From positions 25,724 through 89,723 of the forward strand of contig NZ_FOLM01000020.1 in NCBI RefSeq assembly GCF_900112355.1: a DNA stretch of 64,000 nt, given 5' to 3'. The notes beneath the pieces are model-generated. The model was not told where the DNA came from. It saw only the letters and a list, made by a program, of their open reading frames with translations, and searched no databases. Positions 34,732 through 43,764 of this stretch are shown piece by piece; positions within the stretch are counted from its first letter, which is position 1, and every line of letters starts with the position of its first letter. The translations under genes were made by a program, and so were the position numbers. The stretch comes from Streptomyces aidingensis (GTDB taxonomy: Bacteria > Actinomycetota > Actinomycetes > Streptomycetales > Streptomycetaceae).

Positions 34732-35820
34732 GTGACCGGCGGACCGTGCCCGCCGCCGCGGCCGTGGCGGAGCCGGGTCTGGGAGGCGCTGCGGCCCGTG
34801 GACCCGTTCCGCTCGCTCAAGGCGGCGCTCGGTGCGCTGGTCATCGTCTCGGTGACGATCACCACCGGGCTGATTCTGCTGGCCTACAAGTCGGCCATCG
34901 AGGTCCGGGTGATCGCCATCGTCGCGGTGATCGCCTCGCTGCTGGTGACCCAGTTCGTGGCGCAGGGCCTGGTGTCGCCGCTGTCCCAGATGACGGCGGC
35001 GGCGGGCGCCATGGCGCGCGGCGACTACGGGCGCCAGGTGCGGGCCTCGCGCCGTGACGAGCTGGGCGATCTGGCCCGGGCGTTCAACCGGATGGCGGCG
35101 GACCTCCAGGCCGTGGACCGGCACCGCAAGGAGCTGGTGGCCAATGTCTCGCACGAGCTGCGCACCCCGATCGCCGGGCTGCGGGCGGTGCTGGAGAACG
35201 TGGTGGACGGCGTCTCGGAGCCCGATCCCCGGGTGATGGCCAGCGCGCTGCGGCAGACCGAGCGGCTGTCCCGGCTGGTGGAGCAGTTGCTGGACCTGTC
35301 CCGGCTGGAAAGCCGGGTGATTCCGCTGGAGCCGCGCATCTTCAAGGTGGAGCCGTATCTGGCCGACCTGCTGGGCTCCACCGGGCTGGCGCTGCTCCAG
35401 GGCCACGGCCGGGCGGACGTGCGGCTCGGCCTGGATGTCTCGCCGCCGGATCTGACCGCGTACGCGGATCTGGAGCGGCTGGACCAGGTGGTGGCCAATC
35501 TGGTGGACAACGCCATCAAGCACAGCCCGCGCGGCGGCCGGGTCACGGTCCGGGCCCGGCCGCTGGAACGCTCCCGGGGCGGGCTGGCGCTGGAGGTGCT
35601 GGACGACGGGCCGGGCATCCCTCGGGACCAGCGCGACCTGGTGTTCGAGCGCTTCGGCCAGGCCGCGGCCGAGGCCGGCGCGGCCGGCTCCCGCAACACC
35701 GGCGGCACCGGCCTGGGGCTGGCCATCTCGCGCTGGGCGATCGATCTGCACGGCGGCACCATCGGGGTGGCCCCCTCCCGCCGCGGCTGCCGGGTCCGCC
35801 TCACCCTCCCCGGCCGCTGA
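34732..35820 (+). CDS. HAMP-domain sensor histidine kinase
   Basis: A 362-aa protein starts at GTG 34732 behind GAAGGAGG. Two membrane segments (about residues 24-46 and 53-73) are almost adjacent, so it has hardly any external domain and probably senses the membrane or an internal cue. HAMP follows, then the H-box VANVSHELRTPIAGL (His141), N-box VVANLVDNAIKHSP, G-boxes DDGPGIPRDQRD and TGGTGLGLAIS, and a final strand ending LTLPGR. It partners the response regulator just upstream. The last 14 codons lie in the first copy of a 49-bp tandem repeat that continues past the stop. Confidence 0.95.
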   Translation: MTGGPCPPPRPWRSRVWEALRPVDPFRSLKAALGALVIVSVTITTGLILLAYKSAIEVRVIAIVAVIASLLVTQFVAQGLVSPLSQMTAAAGAMARGDYGRQVRASRRDELGDLARAFNRMAADLQAVDRHRKELVANVSHELRTPIAGLRAVLENVVDGVSEPDPRVMASALRQTERLSRLVEQLLDLSRLESRVIPLEPRIFKVEPYLADLLGSTGLALLQGHGRADVRLGLDVSPPDLTAYADLERLDQVVANLVDNAIKHSPRGGRVTVRARPLERSRGGLALEVLDDGPGIPRDQRDLVFERFGQAAAEAGAAGSRNTGGTGLGLAISRWAIDLHGGTIGVAPSRRGCRVRLTLPGR

Positions 35821-35925
35821 ACCGGACCGCCGCGGCTGCCGGGTCCGCCCCACCCTCCCCGGCCGCTGAACCGGACCGCCGCGGCTGCCGGGTCCGCCCC
35901 ACGCTGCCCGGCCGCTGAAACGGAG
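35779..35925. repeat. Three tandem 49-bp copies across the kinase stop codon
   Basis: Copy one (35779-35827) encodes the kinase C-terminus and stop; copies two (35828-35876) and three (35877-35925) follow directly with only a few changes. The extra copies are untranslated. Each contains CCCCGGCCGCTGA. It looks like a local duplication by slippage, and it may also provide repeated structured RNA at the operon end. Confidence 0.9.
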
Positions 35926-36273
35926 CGCTGAGGCGGGTCGCGGTGGAGGGGGTGACGGGTGCCCGGTGTCACCCGTACCGGTCTGTTCGCACTCGCCCGG
36001 TTGACGTAGAGTGACGGCATAAGCGGAGTGGAACGCTCCGGGTACGGCGGAACGTTTCAGGTCTGTGACAGATTGCTGTCGCAGCCTGGCCACGCCCTGT
36101 GCGAAACCTTGCGAACCCCGGCTTTTTCCCGCCGGGTTGCTCCCCGAAACCCCCTTCCGGGTGTGAGCTAGGTGACGATCTGGGCGGGGACTCCTGCGCC
36201 GGACCGGGTGGAAGGCGTAGCCTTGTTTTCCGCTGTCCATTACCTTGCGGAGCGGAAGAGGGCGGTTGCCGCC
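35821..36273. other. Intergenic region upstream of kgd
   Basis: After the tandem repeat the region becomes less G+C-rich. TTGACG at 36001-36006 is a possible -35 element, but no well-spaced -10 is evident. A weak hairpin with arms AACCCCGG and CCGGGTT lies at about 36113-36138. No other gene is credible. Confidence 0.5.
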
Positions 36274-39200
36274 GTGTCGCCACAGTCCCCGAATACGTCG
36301 AACGCGTCGAGTGTCTCCAACGGCCAAGTGAGCCGGGCAAGCACCACCAAGGACGGTTTCGGCGCCAATGAATGGCTCGTCGACGAGATCTACCAGCAGT
36401 ACCTGAAGGACCCGAACTCCGTTGACCGGGCGTGGTGGGACTTCTTCGCCGACTACAAGTCCACGGCCACGGCCCCCGCCGAGCAGCCCCAGCCCCCGGC
36501 CGCGCCGGCCGGGCCCGCCGCCCCCGCGGCACAGGCGCCGGCCGCGCCGGCGGAGCCCAAGGCGCCGCCGCCGTCACCACAGCCCTCACCACAGCCCTCA
36601 CCCCGGGCTTCGGCCCGGCCGGCCCCCCGGGCCGCCGCCCCCGCCGCGCCGGCGCCGGCCGCCAGGCCCGCCGCCGCGCCGCGTCCGGCGCCCCCGCAGG
36701 AGGCCGCCGCCCGGCAGCACGCGCCCATGGGGCGGGACGTGCCCAAGGCCACCGCCCCGCTGCCGCAGGACGGCGCCGGGGACACCGGCCCCGAGCTGGT
36801 CACGCTGCGCGGCCCGGCCGCGGCCGTCGCCAAGAACATGAACGCCTCGCTGGAGATGCCGACCGCCACCTCGGTGCGCGCCGTCCCGGTGAAGCTGCTG
36901 TTCGACAACCGCATCGTCATCAACAACCACCTCAAGCGCGCCCGCGGCGGCAAGGTCTCCTTCACGCACCTGATCGGCTACGCCATGGTGCAGGCGCTCA
37001 AGGCCATGCCGGACATGAACCACTCCTTCGCGATGAAGGACGGCAAGCCGACCCTGGTCAAGCCCGAGCACATCAACCTGGGCCTGGCCATCGACCTGGT
37101 CAAGCCCAACGGCGACCGCCAGCTCGTGGTGGCGGGGGTGAAGCAGGCCGAGACCCTGACCTTCTTCGAGTTCTGGCAGGCCTATGAGGACATCGTCCGC
37201 CGGGCCCGGGCCAACAAGCTCACCATGGAGGACTTCTCCGGGGTCACCGCCTCGCTCACCAACCCCGGCGGCATCGGCACCGTCCACTCGGTGCCGCGGC
37301 TGATGCCCGGCCAGTCGGTGATCCTGGGCGTGGGCGCCATGGAGTACCCGGCCGAGTTCCAGGGCACCTCCCAGGACACCCTGAACCGCCTGGGCATCTC
37401 CAAGGTGATGACGCTCACCTCCACCTACGACCACCGGGTGATCCAGGGCGCGGCGTCGGGCGAGTTCCTGCGCCACATGAGCCAGTTGCTGCTCGGCGAA
37501 CACGGTTTCTACGACGACATCTTCCAGGCGCTGCGCATCCCGTACGAGCCGGTCCGCTGGCACCGGGACATCGACGTCAGCCACGACGACGAGGTCACCA
37601 AGGCGGCCCGGGTCTTCGACCTGATCCACGCCTACCGGGTGCGCGGCCATCTGATGGCCGACACCGACCCGCTGGAGTACAAGCAGCGCAAGCACCCCGA
37701 CCTGGACATCAAGGAGCACGGGCTCACCCTGTGGGACCTGGAGCGGGAGTTCGCGGTCGGCGGCTTCGCCGGCAAGTCGATGCTCAAGCTGCGCGACATC
37801 CTGGGCGTGCTGCGGGACTCCTACTGCCGCACCACCGGCATCGAGTACATGCACATCCAGGATCCGCAGGAGCGCAAGTGGATCCAGGACCGGGTGGAGC
37901 GCCCGCACACCCCGCCGGAGCGTGAGGAGCAGCTGCGCATCCTGCGCCGGCTGAACGCCTCGGAGGCCTTCGAGACCTTCCTCCAGACGAAGTATGTGGG
38001 CCAGAAGCGGTTCTCCCTGGAGGGCGGGGAGTCGCTGATCCCGCTGCTGGACACGGTGCTCGACGAGGCGGCCGGTGCCGCCCTGGACGAGGTCGTGATC
38101 GGCATGGCCCACCGCGGCCGGCTGAACGTGCTGGCCAATGTGGTCGGCAAGTCCTATGCGCAGATCTTCCGGGAGTTCGAGGGCAATCTCGACCCCAAGT
38201 CGACCCACGGCTCGGGTGACGTCAAGTACCACCTGGGCACCGAGGGCACCTTCACCGGCCAGAACGGCGACCGCATCCAGGTCTCGCTGACCGCCAACCC
38301 CTCCCATCTGGAGGCGGTCAACCCGGTGGTCGAGGGCGTGGCCCGGGCCAAGCAGGACATCATCGGCAAGGGCGGCACCGACTTCACCGTGCTGCCGGTG
38401 CTGATCCACGGCGACGCGGCCTTCGCGGGCCAGGGTGTGGTGGCCGAGACGCTGAACATGTCGCAGCTCCGCGGCTACCGCACCGGCGGCACGGTGCATG
38501 TCGTGGTCAACAACCAGGTCGGCTACACCGCCCCGCCCACCGCCTCCCGCTCCTCCATGTACTCCACGGACGTCGCGCGGATGATCGAGGCCCCGATCTT
38601 CCACGTCAACGGGGACGACCCGGAGGCGGTCTGCCGGGTCGGCCGGCTGGCCTTCGAGTACCGGCAGGCGTTCAACAAGGACGTGGTCATCGACCTGGTC
38701 TGCTACCGCCGCCGCGGCCACAACGAGGGCGACAACCCGGCCTTCACCCAGCCGCTGATGTACAACCTGATCGACAAGAAGCGCTCGGTGCGCAAGCTCT
38801 ACACCGAGGCGCTGATCAGCCGCGGCGACATCACCATGGAGGAGGCCGAGCAGGTCCTCCAGGACTTCCAGGACCAGCTGGAGAAGGTCTTCAAGGAGGT
38901 CCGGGACGCCACCGAGGCGCCCTCCCCGGTGCCGGCGCCGACCCCGCCGCTGGCCCAGTTCCCGGTCCCGGTGGACACCGCGGTCAGCCAGGAGGTGCTC
39001 AAGCGGGTCGCCGAGTCGCAGACCAATGTCCCGGACCGCTTCCATGTCCACCCCCGGCTGCTGCCGCAGCTCCAGCGGCGCGCCGCCATGGTGGAGGAGG
39101 GCACCATCGACTGGGCGATGGGCGAGGCGCTGGCCGTCGGCTCGCTGCTGATGGAGGGCACCCCGGTCCGGCTGGCCGGCCAGGACTCCCGGCGCGGCAC

Positions 39201-40158
39201 CTTCGCCCAGCGCCACGCGGTGCTGGTCGACCAGACCTCCGCCGAGGAGTACACCCCGCTGCTCTACCTCGCCGAGGACCAGGCACGGTTCAATGTCTAC
39301 GACTCGCTGCTGAGCGAGTACGCGGCGATGGGCTTCGAGTACGGCTACTCGCTCGCCCGGCCCAACGCGCTGGTGATGTGGGAGGCCCAGTTCGGCGACT
39401 TCGCCGACGGCGCCCAGATCATGATCGACGAGTTCATCTCGTCGGCCGAGCAGAAGTGGGGCCAGTCCTCCGGCGTCGTCCTGCTGCTGCCGCACGGCTA
39501 CGAGGGCCAGGGCCCGGACCACTCCTCGGCCCGGATCGAGCGCTTCCTCCAGCTCTGCGCCCAGGACAGCATGACGGTCGCCATGCCGACCCTGCCGTCC
39601 AACTACTTCCATCTGCTGCGCTGGCAGGTGCACAACCCGCACCACAAGCCGCTGGTGGTCTTCACCCCGAAGTCCCTGCTGCGGGCCAAGACGGCCACCT
39701 CCCGGGCGGAGGAGTTCACCTCCGGCCGGTTCCGCCCGGTCATCGGCGACGACACGGTCTCGCCCGGTGAGGTGCGCAAGCTGGTCTTCTGCTCCGGCAA
39801 GGTCTACTACGACCTGGCCGCCGAGCGCGCCAAGCGGGGCGCGACCGACACCGCACTGGTCCGGCTGGAGCGGCTCTACCCGCTGCCGGCCCAGGAGGTG
39901 CAGGCGGAGATCGGCAGGTACCCGAACGCCACCAAGTTCGTCTGGGCCCAGGAGGAGCCCGCCAACCAGGGCGCCTGGCCGTTCATCGCGCTCAATCTGG
40001 TGGACCATCTGGACCTGATCATCGGCTCGGACCCGGTGCCGAACGCGGACCGGCTGCGCCGGGTGTCCCGGCCGTCGTCCTCCTCCCCGGCGGTCGGCTC
40101 CCCCAAGGCCCACGCCGCCGAGCAGCAGGCCCTGGTCAACGAGGTCTTCGACATCTGA
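36274..40158 (+). CDS. kgd: Multifunctional 2-oxoglutarate decarboxylase/dehydrogenase E1-E2
   Basis: A 1,294-aa central-metabolism enzyme. GTG 36274 gives the family start (VSPQSPNTSN, then GANEWLVDEIYQQYLKDPNS); the longer in-frame start is unlikely. A Pro/Ala linker (about residues 65-160) leads to an E2 acyltransferase domain (about 175-420) with catalytic His in TYDHRVIQGAASGEF. The ThDP-dependent E1 part follows: GMAHRGRLNVLANVVGKSY, GDVKYHLGTEG, VNNQVGYTAPPTASRSSMYS and EGDNPAFTQPLMYN. The transketolase-like C-terminal region contains LSEYAAMGFEYGYS and VWAQEEPANQGAW. This fused form is characteristic of actinobacteria, where it replaces separate E1 and E2 and is controlled by GarA-type FHA proteins. 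It converts 2-oxoglutarate in the TCA cycle. Confidence 0.97.
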   Translation: MSPQSPNTSNASSVSNGQVSRASTTKDGFGANEWLVDEIYQQYLKDPNSVDRAWWDFFADYKSTATAPAEQPQPPAAPAGPAAPAAQAPAAPAEPKAPPPSPQPSPQPSPRASARPAPRAAAPAAPAPAARPAAAPRPAPPQEAAARQHAPMGRDVPKATAPLPQDGAGDTGPELVTLRGPAAAVAKNMNASLEMPTATSVRAVPVKLLFDNRIVINNHLKRARGGKVSFTHLIGYAMVQALKAMPDMNHSFAMKDGKPTLVKPEHINLGLAIDLVKPNGDRQLVVAGVKQAETLTFFEFWQAYEDIVRRARANKLTMEDFSGVTASLTNPGGIGTVHSVPRLMPGQSVILGVGAMEYPAEFQGTSQDTLNRLGISKVMTLTSTYDHRVIQGAASGEFLRHMSQLLLGEHGFYDDIFQALRIPYEPVRWHRDIDVSHDDEVTKAARVFDLIHAYRVRGHLMADTDPLEYKQRKHPDLDIKEHGLTLWDLEREFAVGGFAGKSMLKLRDILGVLRDSYCRTTGIEYMHIQDPQERKWIQDRVERPHTPPEREEQLRILRRLNASEAFETFLQTKYVGQKRFSLEGGESLIPLLDTVLDEAAGAALDEVVIGMAHRGRLNVLANVVGKSYAQIFREFEGNLDPKSTHGSGDVKYHLGTEGTFTGQNGDRIQVSLTANPSHLEAVNPVVEGVARAKQDIIGKGGTDFTVLPVLIHGDAAFAGQGVVAETLNMSQLRGYRTGGTVHVVVNNQVGYTAPPTASRSSMYSTDVARMIEAPIFHVNGDDPEAVCRVGRLAFEYRQAFNKDVVIDLVCYRRRGHNEGDNPAFTQPLMYNLIDKKRSVRKLYTEALISRGDITMEEAEQVLQDFQDQLEKVFKEVRDATEAPSPVPAPTPPLAQFPVPVDTAVSQEVLKRVAESQTNVPDRFHVHPRLLPQLQRRAAMVEEGTIDWAMGEALAVGSLLMEGTPVRLAGQDSRRGTFAQRHAVLVDQTSAEEYTPLLYLAEDQARFNVYDSLLSEYAAMGFEYGYSLARPNALVMWEAQFGDFADGAQIMIDEFISSAEQKWGQSSGVVLLLPHGYEGQGPDHSSARIERFLQLCAQDSMTVAMPTLPSNYFHLLRWQVHNPHHKPLVVFTPKSLLRAKTATSRAEEFTSGRFRPVIGDDTVSPGEVRKLVFCSGKVYYDLAAERAKRGATDTALVRLERLYPLPAQEVQAEIGRYPNATKFVWAQEEPANQGAWPFIALNLVDHLDLIIGSDPVPNADRLRRVSRPSSSSPAVGSPKAHAAEQQALVNEVFDI

Positions 40159-40166
40159 GCAGGCCC

Positions 40167-40217
40167 GCCGGGGGCCGGCGCCGCACCGTCACCAGGCGGT
40201 CGGCGCCGGCCCCCGGC
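40167..40217 (+). terminator. kgd terminator, 17-bp perfect stem
   Basis: GCCGGGGGCCGGCGCCG (40167-40183), a 17-base loop, then CGGCGCCGGCCCCCGGC (40201-40217). It begins nine bases after the kgd stop and lies 23 bp before the next start, so it should separate kgd from the DUF6104 gene or act as an attenuator. Confidence 0.75.
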
Positions 40218-40239
40218 CGTATCCGTTCCGGAGCACAAC

Positions 40240-40428
40240 GTGTATTTCACCGATCGCGGGATCGAGGAGCTGGAGCAGCGGCGGGGGGAGGAGGAGGTGT
40301 CGCTGGGCTGGCTGGCCGAGCAGCTCCGGCTGTTCGTGGATCTCCATCCGGACTTCGAGGTCCCGGTGGAGCGGCTGGCGACCTGGCTGGCGCGGCTGGA
40401 CGACGAAGACGACGACGGCGACGTATAG
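40240..40428 (+). CDS. DUF6104 small acidic protein
   Basis: A 62-aa protein starts at GTG 40240. The sequence (MYFTDRGIEELEQRRGEEEV, LAEQLRLFVDLHPDFEVPVE, RLATWLARLDDEDDDGDV) is the DUF6104 pattern, conserved behind kgd in Streptomyces. It is strongly acidic and helical, with no signal or catalytic motif. Repeated linkage to kgd suggests a role near 2-oxoglutarate metabolism, but I know of no experiment that shows it. Confidence 0.85.
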   Translation: MYFTDRGIEELEQRRGEEEVSLGWLAEQLRLFVDLHPDFEVPVERLATWLARLDDEDDDGDV

Positions 40429-40473
40429 CCACCGGGCGGACGGCCGCGGCAGAAGGGCGCCGGCAGGGCGGCG

Positions 40474-40527
40474 TTGACAATCGCGATACGCGATATATCG
40501 TGTCTGGTAGAACAGTCGCGATATAGC
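40474..40527 (+). promoter_or_regulatory. Promoter with overlapping PadR-type operator
   Basis: TTGACA (40474-40479) and TATCGT (40496-40501) with a 16-base spacer form a good vegetative promoter for the DUF4097-PadR operon. It is covered by TCGCGATA (40481), the perfect palindrome CGATATATCG (40491-40500) and another TCGCGATA (40516). AT-rich dyads of this kind are typical PadR sites, so the operon is probably autoregulated. Confidence 0.7.
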
Positions 40528-40552
40528 CCTGTCGTACCCCGGGGAGGACCCG

Positions 40553-41443
40553 ATGCCCGACGGAACCTCTTGGCGGATCGCCGAGCCGGAAACACTGGAC
40601 CTGGCCGAGCCCGTGACCGAGCTGCATGTACGGCTCATCAACGGCACGGTGAACGTGGTCGGCGGGCCCGGTCCGGCGGCCCGGGTGGAGATCAGCGAGC
40701 TGACCGGCCCGCCGCTGCTGGTCCGGCACAGCGAGGGCCGGCTCGTCGTCGCCTACGAGGACACCCCCTGGCCCGGCTTTCTGAAGTGGCTGGACCGCCG
40801 GGGCTGGAACCGCCACGCGGTGGTCTCGGTCTCGGTCCCCTCCGGCGTCCGGCTCACCGTCGGGGTGGTCGGCGCCTCGGCCGTGATCTCCGGGATCTCC
40901 GGCCCCACCACGCTGCGCGGGGTGTCCGGCGACGCCACCCTGGTCGGACTGGGCGGGCCGGTGCAGGCCGAGACGGTCTCCGGCAGCCTGGAGGCGCAGT
41001 CCCTCGCGGGGGCGCTGCGCTTCGCCTCGGTCTCCGGAGACCTCACCCTGATCGACGGCCGGACCGCCGAGCTGCGCTCCGAGACCGTCAGCGGCGCCAC
41101 CACCCTGGATCTCTACTCCGCCGCCGGGCCGGTCGAACTGAAGGCCGGCACGGTCTCCGGCGATGTGGCCATGCGGCTGCCCGAGGGGATGGGGGCCAAG
41201 GTGGACGCGAGCACCGCCGGCGGGGCCGTCTCCAGCGCCTTCGGCGAGCTGTCGGTGGACGGCGGCTGGGGCGGGCGGCGGCTCACCGGCACCCTGGGCA
41301 ACGGCGCCGGCCGGATCAGGGTGAACACCGTCTCCGGCGCGGTGGCCCTGCTGCGCCGGCCGCCGGACACCGACCCCGGCCCCGCCGACGCCGCTGACGC
41401 CCCCGAAGCCCCCGACACCCCCTCCTTCCGTAAGGACGCCTGA
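40553..41443 (+). CDS. DUF4097 beta-repeat protein
   Basis: A 296-aa protein made of repeated short beta strands, as in DUF4097/adhesin-like right-handed helices: VSGDATLVGL, ETVSGSLEAQSLAGAL, SVSGDLTLIDG, ETVSGATTLDLYSAAG and TVSGDVAMRLPEG. There is no signal peptide or membrane helix. The C-terminal tail is Asp/Pro/Ala-rich. It is co-transcribed with the PadR regulator, whose start lies one base after the stop, and the promoter carries AT-rich dyads. The pair is widespread in actinobacteria; a sensing or scaffold role near the membrane is inferred only. Confidence 0.88.
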   Translation: MPDGTSWRIAEPETLDLAEPVTELHVRLINGTVNVVGGPGPAARVEISELTGPPLLVRHSEGRLVVAYEDTPWPGFLKWLDRRGWNRHAVVSVSVPSGVRLTVGVVGASAVISGISGPTTLRGVSGDATLVGLGGPVQAETVSGSLEAQSLAGALRFASVSGDLTLIDGRTAELRSETVSGATTLDLYSAAGPVELKAGTVSGDVAMRLPEGMGAKVDASTAGGAVSSAFGELSVDGGWGGRRLTGTLGNGAGRIRVNTVSGAVALLRRPPDTDPGPADAADAPEAPDTPSFRKDA

Positions 41444-41444
41444 C

Positions 41445-42491
41445 ATGCCTCCCGTCTTCGCCCACGGCCGGCTCCGCCTGTATCTGCTGAAGCTGCTCGG
41501 CGAGGCCCCGCGCCACGGTTATGAGGTCATCCGGCTGCTGGAGGAGCGCTTCCAGGGCCTGTACGCCCCGTCCGCCGGCACCGTCTATCCCCGGCTGGCC
41601 AAGCTGGAGGCCGAGGGTCTGGTCAGCCACACCGAGGAGGGCGGCCGGAAGGTCTACGCCCTGACCGCCGCCGGCCGCCGGGAGCTCGACGAGCGGGCCG
41701 CCGAACTCGCCGAGCTGGAACGCGAGATCCGTGAATCGCTGGCCGCGCTGGCCGCCGACATCCGGGAGGACGTGCGCGGTTCCGCGGACGGCCTGCGCGA
41801 GGAGATGCGGCGGGCCGCCGCCCAGGCCGGCGGCGGCTCCGGCGGCAGCTCCGGCGACGGCCCGCGGCGGCCCCGGGCCCGCCCGCACGACGACTGGCAG
41901 GACGAGGTGCGCCGGGCCAAGGAGGAGGCCAAGGAGGAGATCCGCCGGGCCCGTTCGGAGGCGCGGCGGGCCAAGGAGGAGGCCAGCAGGTCCAGCCGGG
42001 AGGCCCGCGACCACTTCGAGGAGGCCGCCCGCCGCATCCAGGAGCGGGTGCAGCGGCACACCTCCGCCGGGGACTGGCAGGCCGCGGTCCGCGAGGGGCT
42101 GGAGGGCCTGAGCCGGGAGTTCGGCGGCCTGGGCGGACTCGGCGGCCGGATCACCGACCACGCCTGGCCGTTCCGCGGCGGCGCCCAGCAGCAGCACCGC
42201 GCCCCCAGGCCGTCCGATACCGGCACCGATACCGATACCGGCACCGATACCGGGGGCGGCGGCCCGGAGGCGGAGCTGAGCGCCGAGGAGCGGCTGCGCG
42301 AGCTGGAGAAGCTGCTGGACCGGGTGCGGGACGACGTCCGCGACGCGGCCCGCGACCACGGCGTCTCCGCCGCCCAGTTGCGCGAGGCCCGCCGGCACCT
42401 GTCCACCACCGCCGCCCACCTGGTGGCGCTGCTCCGCAGCCCCGAGGAGTACCGCAGGGCCCGCGGCAGCGGCCCCGGCCAGGACGGCTGA
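41445..42491 (+). CDS. PadR-family regulator with long charged tail
   Basis: A 348-aa protein. Residues 1-85 are the PadR winged helix: LRLYLLKLLGEAPRHGYEVI, SAGTVYPRLAKLEAEGLVSH and GRKVYALTAAGRRELDERA. A long Glu/Arg/Ala-rich coiled coil (about 90-225) follows, then a short Thr-Asp-Gly repeat (about 255-270) and a last helical segment (EERLRELEKLLDRVRDDVRD). Such tails are far longer than in canonical PadR proteins. It most likely binds the dyads at 40481-40527 and represses its own operon. A bidirectional terminator follows. Confidence 0.9.
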   Translation: MPPVFAHGRLRLYLLKLLGEAPRHGYEVIRLLEERFQGLYAPSAGTVYPRLAKLEAEGLVSHTEEGGRKVYALTAAGRRELDERAAELAELEREIRESLAALAADIREDVRGSADGLREEMRRAAAQAGGGSGGSSGDGPRRPRARPHDDWQDEVRRAKEEAKEEIRRARSEARRAKEEASRSSREARDHFEEAARRIQERVQRHTSAGDWQAAVREGLEGLSREFGGLGGLGGRITDHAWPFRGGAQQQHRAPRPSDTGTDTDTGTDTGGGGPEAELSAEERLRELEKLLDRVRDDVRDAARDHGVSAAQLREARRHLSTTAAHLVALLRSPEEYRRARGSGPGQDG

Positions 42492-42498
42492 CCGGGCC

Positions 42499-42533
42499 CG
42501 GCCCCCCGGCCGCCGGGGCCGGCCGGGGGGCCG
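42499..42533. terminator. Bidirectional terminator, 14-bp perfect stem
   Basis: CGGCCCCCCGGCCG, a seven-base loop, then CGGCCGGGGGGCCG. It lies between the convergent PadR and oxidoreductase genes, just after the former's stop. Confidence 0.75.
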
Positions 42534-42543
42534 TGCCCCGCGG

Positions 42544-43506
42544 TCAGGGCGTGAAAACGATCTTGCCGAAGAGGTCGCCCCCGGCCATCCTGGCGAAGCC
42601 CTCCCGGGCCCGGCTCAGCGGCAGCACGGAGTCGATCACCGGGCGCACATTCCGGGCCGCGCAGAAGTTCAGCAACCCGGTCAGCTCCTCCTTGCTGCCC
42701 ATGGTGGATCCGACCACCTTCAGCTCCAGGAAGAAGATGCGGGTCAGCTCGGCCGCCGGCGGATTGGGGCCGGAGGTGGCGCCGGAGATCACCAGGGTGC
42801 CGCCGGGCCGCAGCGACGTCACCGAGTGCGACCAGGTGGCCGCGCCCACCGTCTCCAGCACCGCGTCCATCCGGTGCGGCAGCCGGGCGCCGCTCTCGAA
42901 CGCCGCCTCCGCGCCCAGATCCACCGCCCGCTTGCGCTTGGCCTCGTCCCGGCTGGTGACGAACATCCGCAGCCCGGCCGCCGCGCCCAGCACGACCGCC
43001 GCGGTCGCCACCCCGCCGCCGGCGCCCTGCACCAGCACGCTGTCCCCCGGCCGCACCCCGGCGTTGGTGAACAGCATCCGGTACGCCGTCAGCCAGGCCG
43101 TGGGCAGGCAGGCGGCCTCCTCGAAGGACAGTTCCCGGGGCTTGGGCACGATGTTCCACTGCGGCACGGAGAGCTGCTCGGCAAAGCTGCCCTGGTACTT
43201 CTCGGTCAGCAGGGAACGCCGCTCGCGCGGCCCGACACCATGGCCGGTGGCCCCGATCACCGGATAGACCACCACCTCGTTGCCATCGGCGTCGATACCG
43301 GCCGCGTCGCAGCCGAGAATCATCGGCAGCTGCTCCTCGGCCAGGCCGACGCCGCGCAGCGACCAGATGTCGTGATGGTTGAGGGAGGCGGCCCGCACCT
43401 GGATGACGGCCCAGTTCGGGGGCGCCAGCGGCTCCGGGCGCTCACCCAACTCCAATGCGTTCAGCGGCTGCTCACGGTCGAAACGAGCGGCATAGGCGGC
43501 AAACAT
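42544..43506 (-). CDS. Zinc-binding-type alcohol dehydrogenase/quinone oxidoreductase
   Basis: A 320-aa medium-chain dehydrogenase/reductase. ATG 43506 (MFAAYAARFD) is preferred to a TTG three codons earlier. The N-terminal GroES-like half contains VIQVRAASLNHHDIWSLRGV and ILGCDAAGID. The Rossmann half has VLVQGAGGGVATAAVVLGAA and FVTSRDEAKRKRAVDLGAEA. The catalytic zinc ligands of true alcohol dehydrogenases are not complete, so an NADPH-quinone or enone reductase role is more likely. It belongs to the core gene order around kgd and malic enzyme. Confidence 0.9.
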   Translation of the reverse strand: MFAAYAARFDREQPLNALELGERPEPLAPPNWAVIQVRAASLNHHDIWSLRGVGLAEEQLPMILGCDAAGIDADGNEVVVYPVIGATGHGVGPRERRSLLTEKYQGSFAEQLSVPQWNIVPKPRELSFEEAACLPTAWLTAYRMLFTNAGVRPGDSVLVQGAGGGVATAAVVLGAAAGLRMFVTSRDEAKRKRAVDLGAEAAFESGARLPHRMDAVLETVGAATWSHSVTSLRPGGTLVISGATSGPNPPAAELTRIFFLELKVVGSTMGSKEELTGLLNFCAARNVRPVIDSVLPLSRAREGFARMAGGDLFGKIVFTP

Positions 43507-43701
43507 GATCCTCAAGCTAATCCGCTGAGCGGGCGCATACCAGAGGCACCGCCGGGAAGCGATTCAGATCACCGGACCGCGCCCGCCGGGCTTCCTTGGC
43601 CGTGCACAAGCTGGAACCATGGGAAGACTCAGCGGCACGGCACCCGCACCCGTACGCCGGCACCGCGGCGGGGAGACGCGGGCACAGCCCGGCAACAGCC
43701 C

Positions 43702-43748
43702 GGGGACAACGCGGGACAACGCGGGGACAACGCGGGGACAACGCGGGG
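43702..43748. repeat. Tandem GGGGACAACGC repeat
   Basis: Four 10-11-bp copies of GGGGACAACGC end 16 bp before the GNAT start codon. Similar looser units (CCCGGCAACAGC) precede it. The array lies in the promoter/leader of the GNAT gene, so length variation could alter its expression. Confidence 0.85.
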
Positions 43749-43764
43749 ATGGGGTTTGTCGAAG

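Noticed and set aside
36598..40113. A 1,171-codon minus-strand open frame
   Set aside because: Antisense shadow of kgd; composition follows complementary codons and there is no ribosome site.
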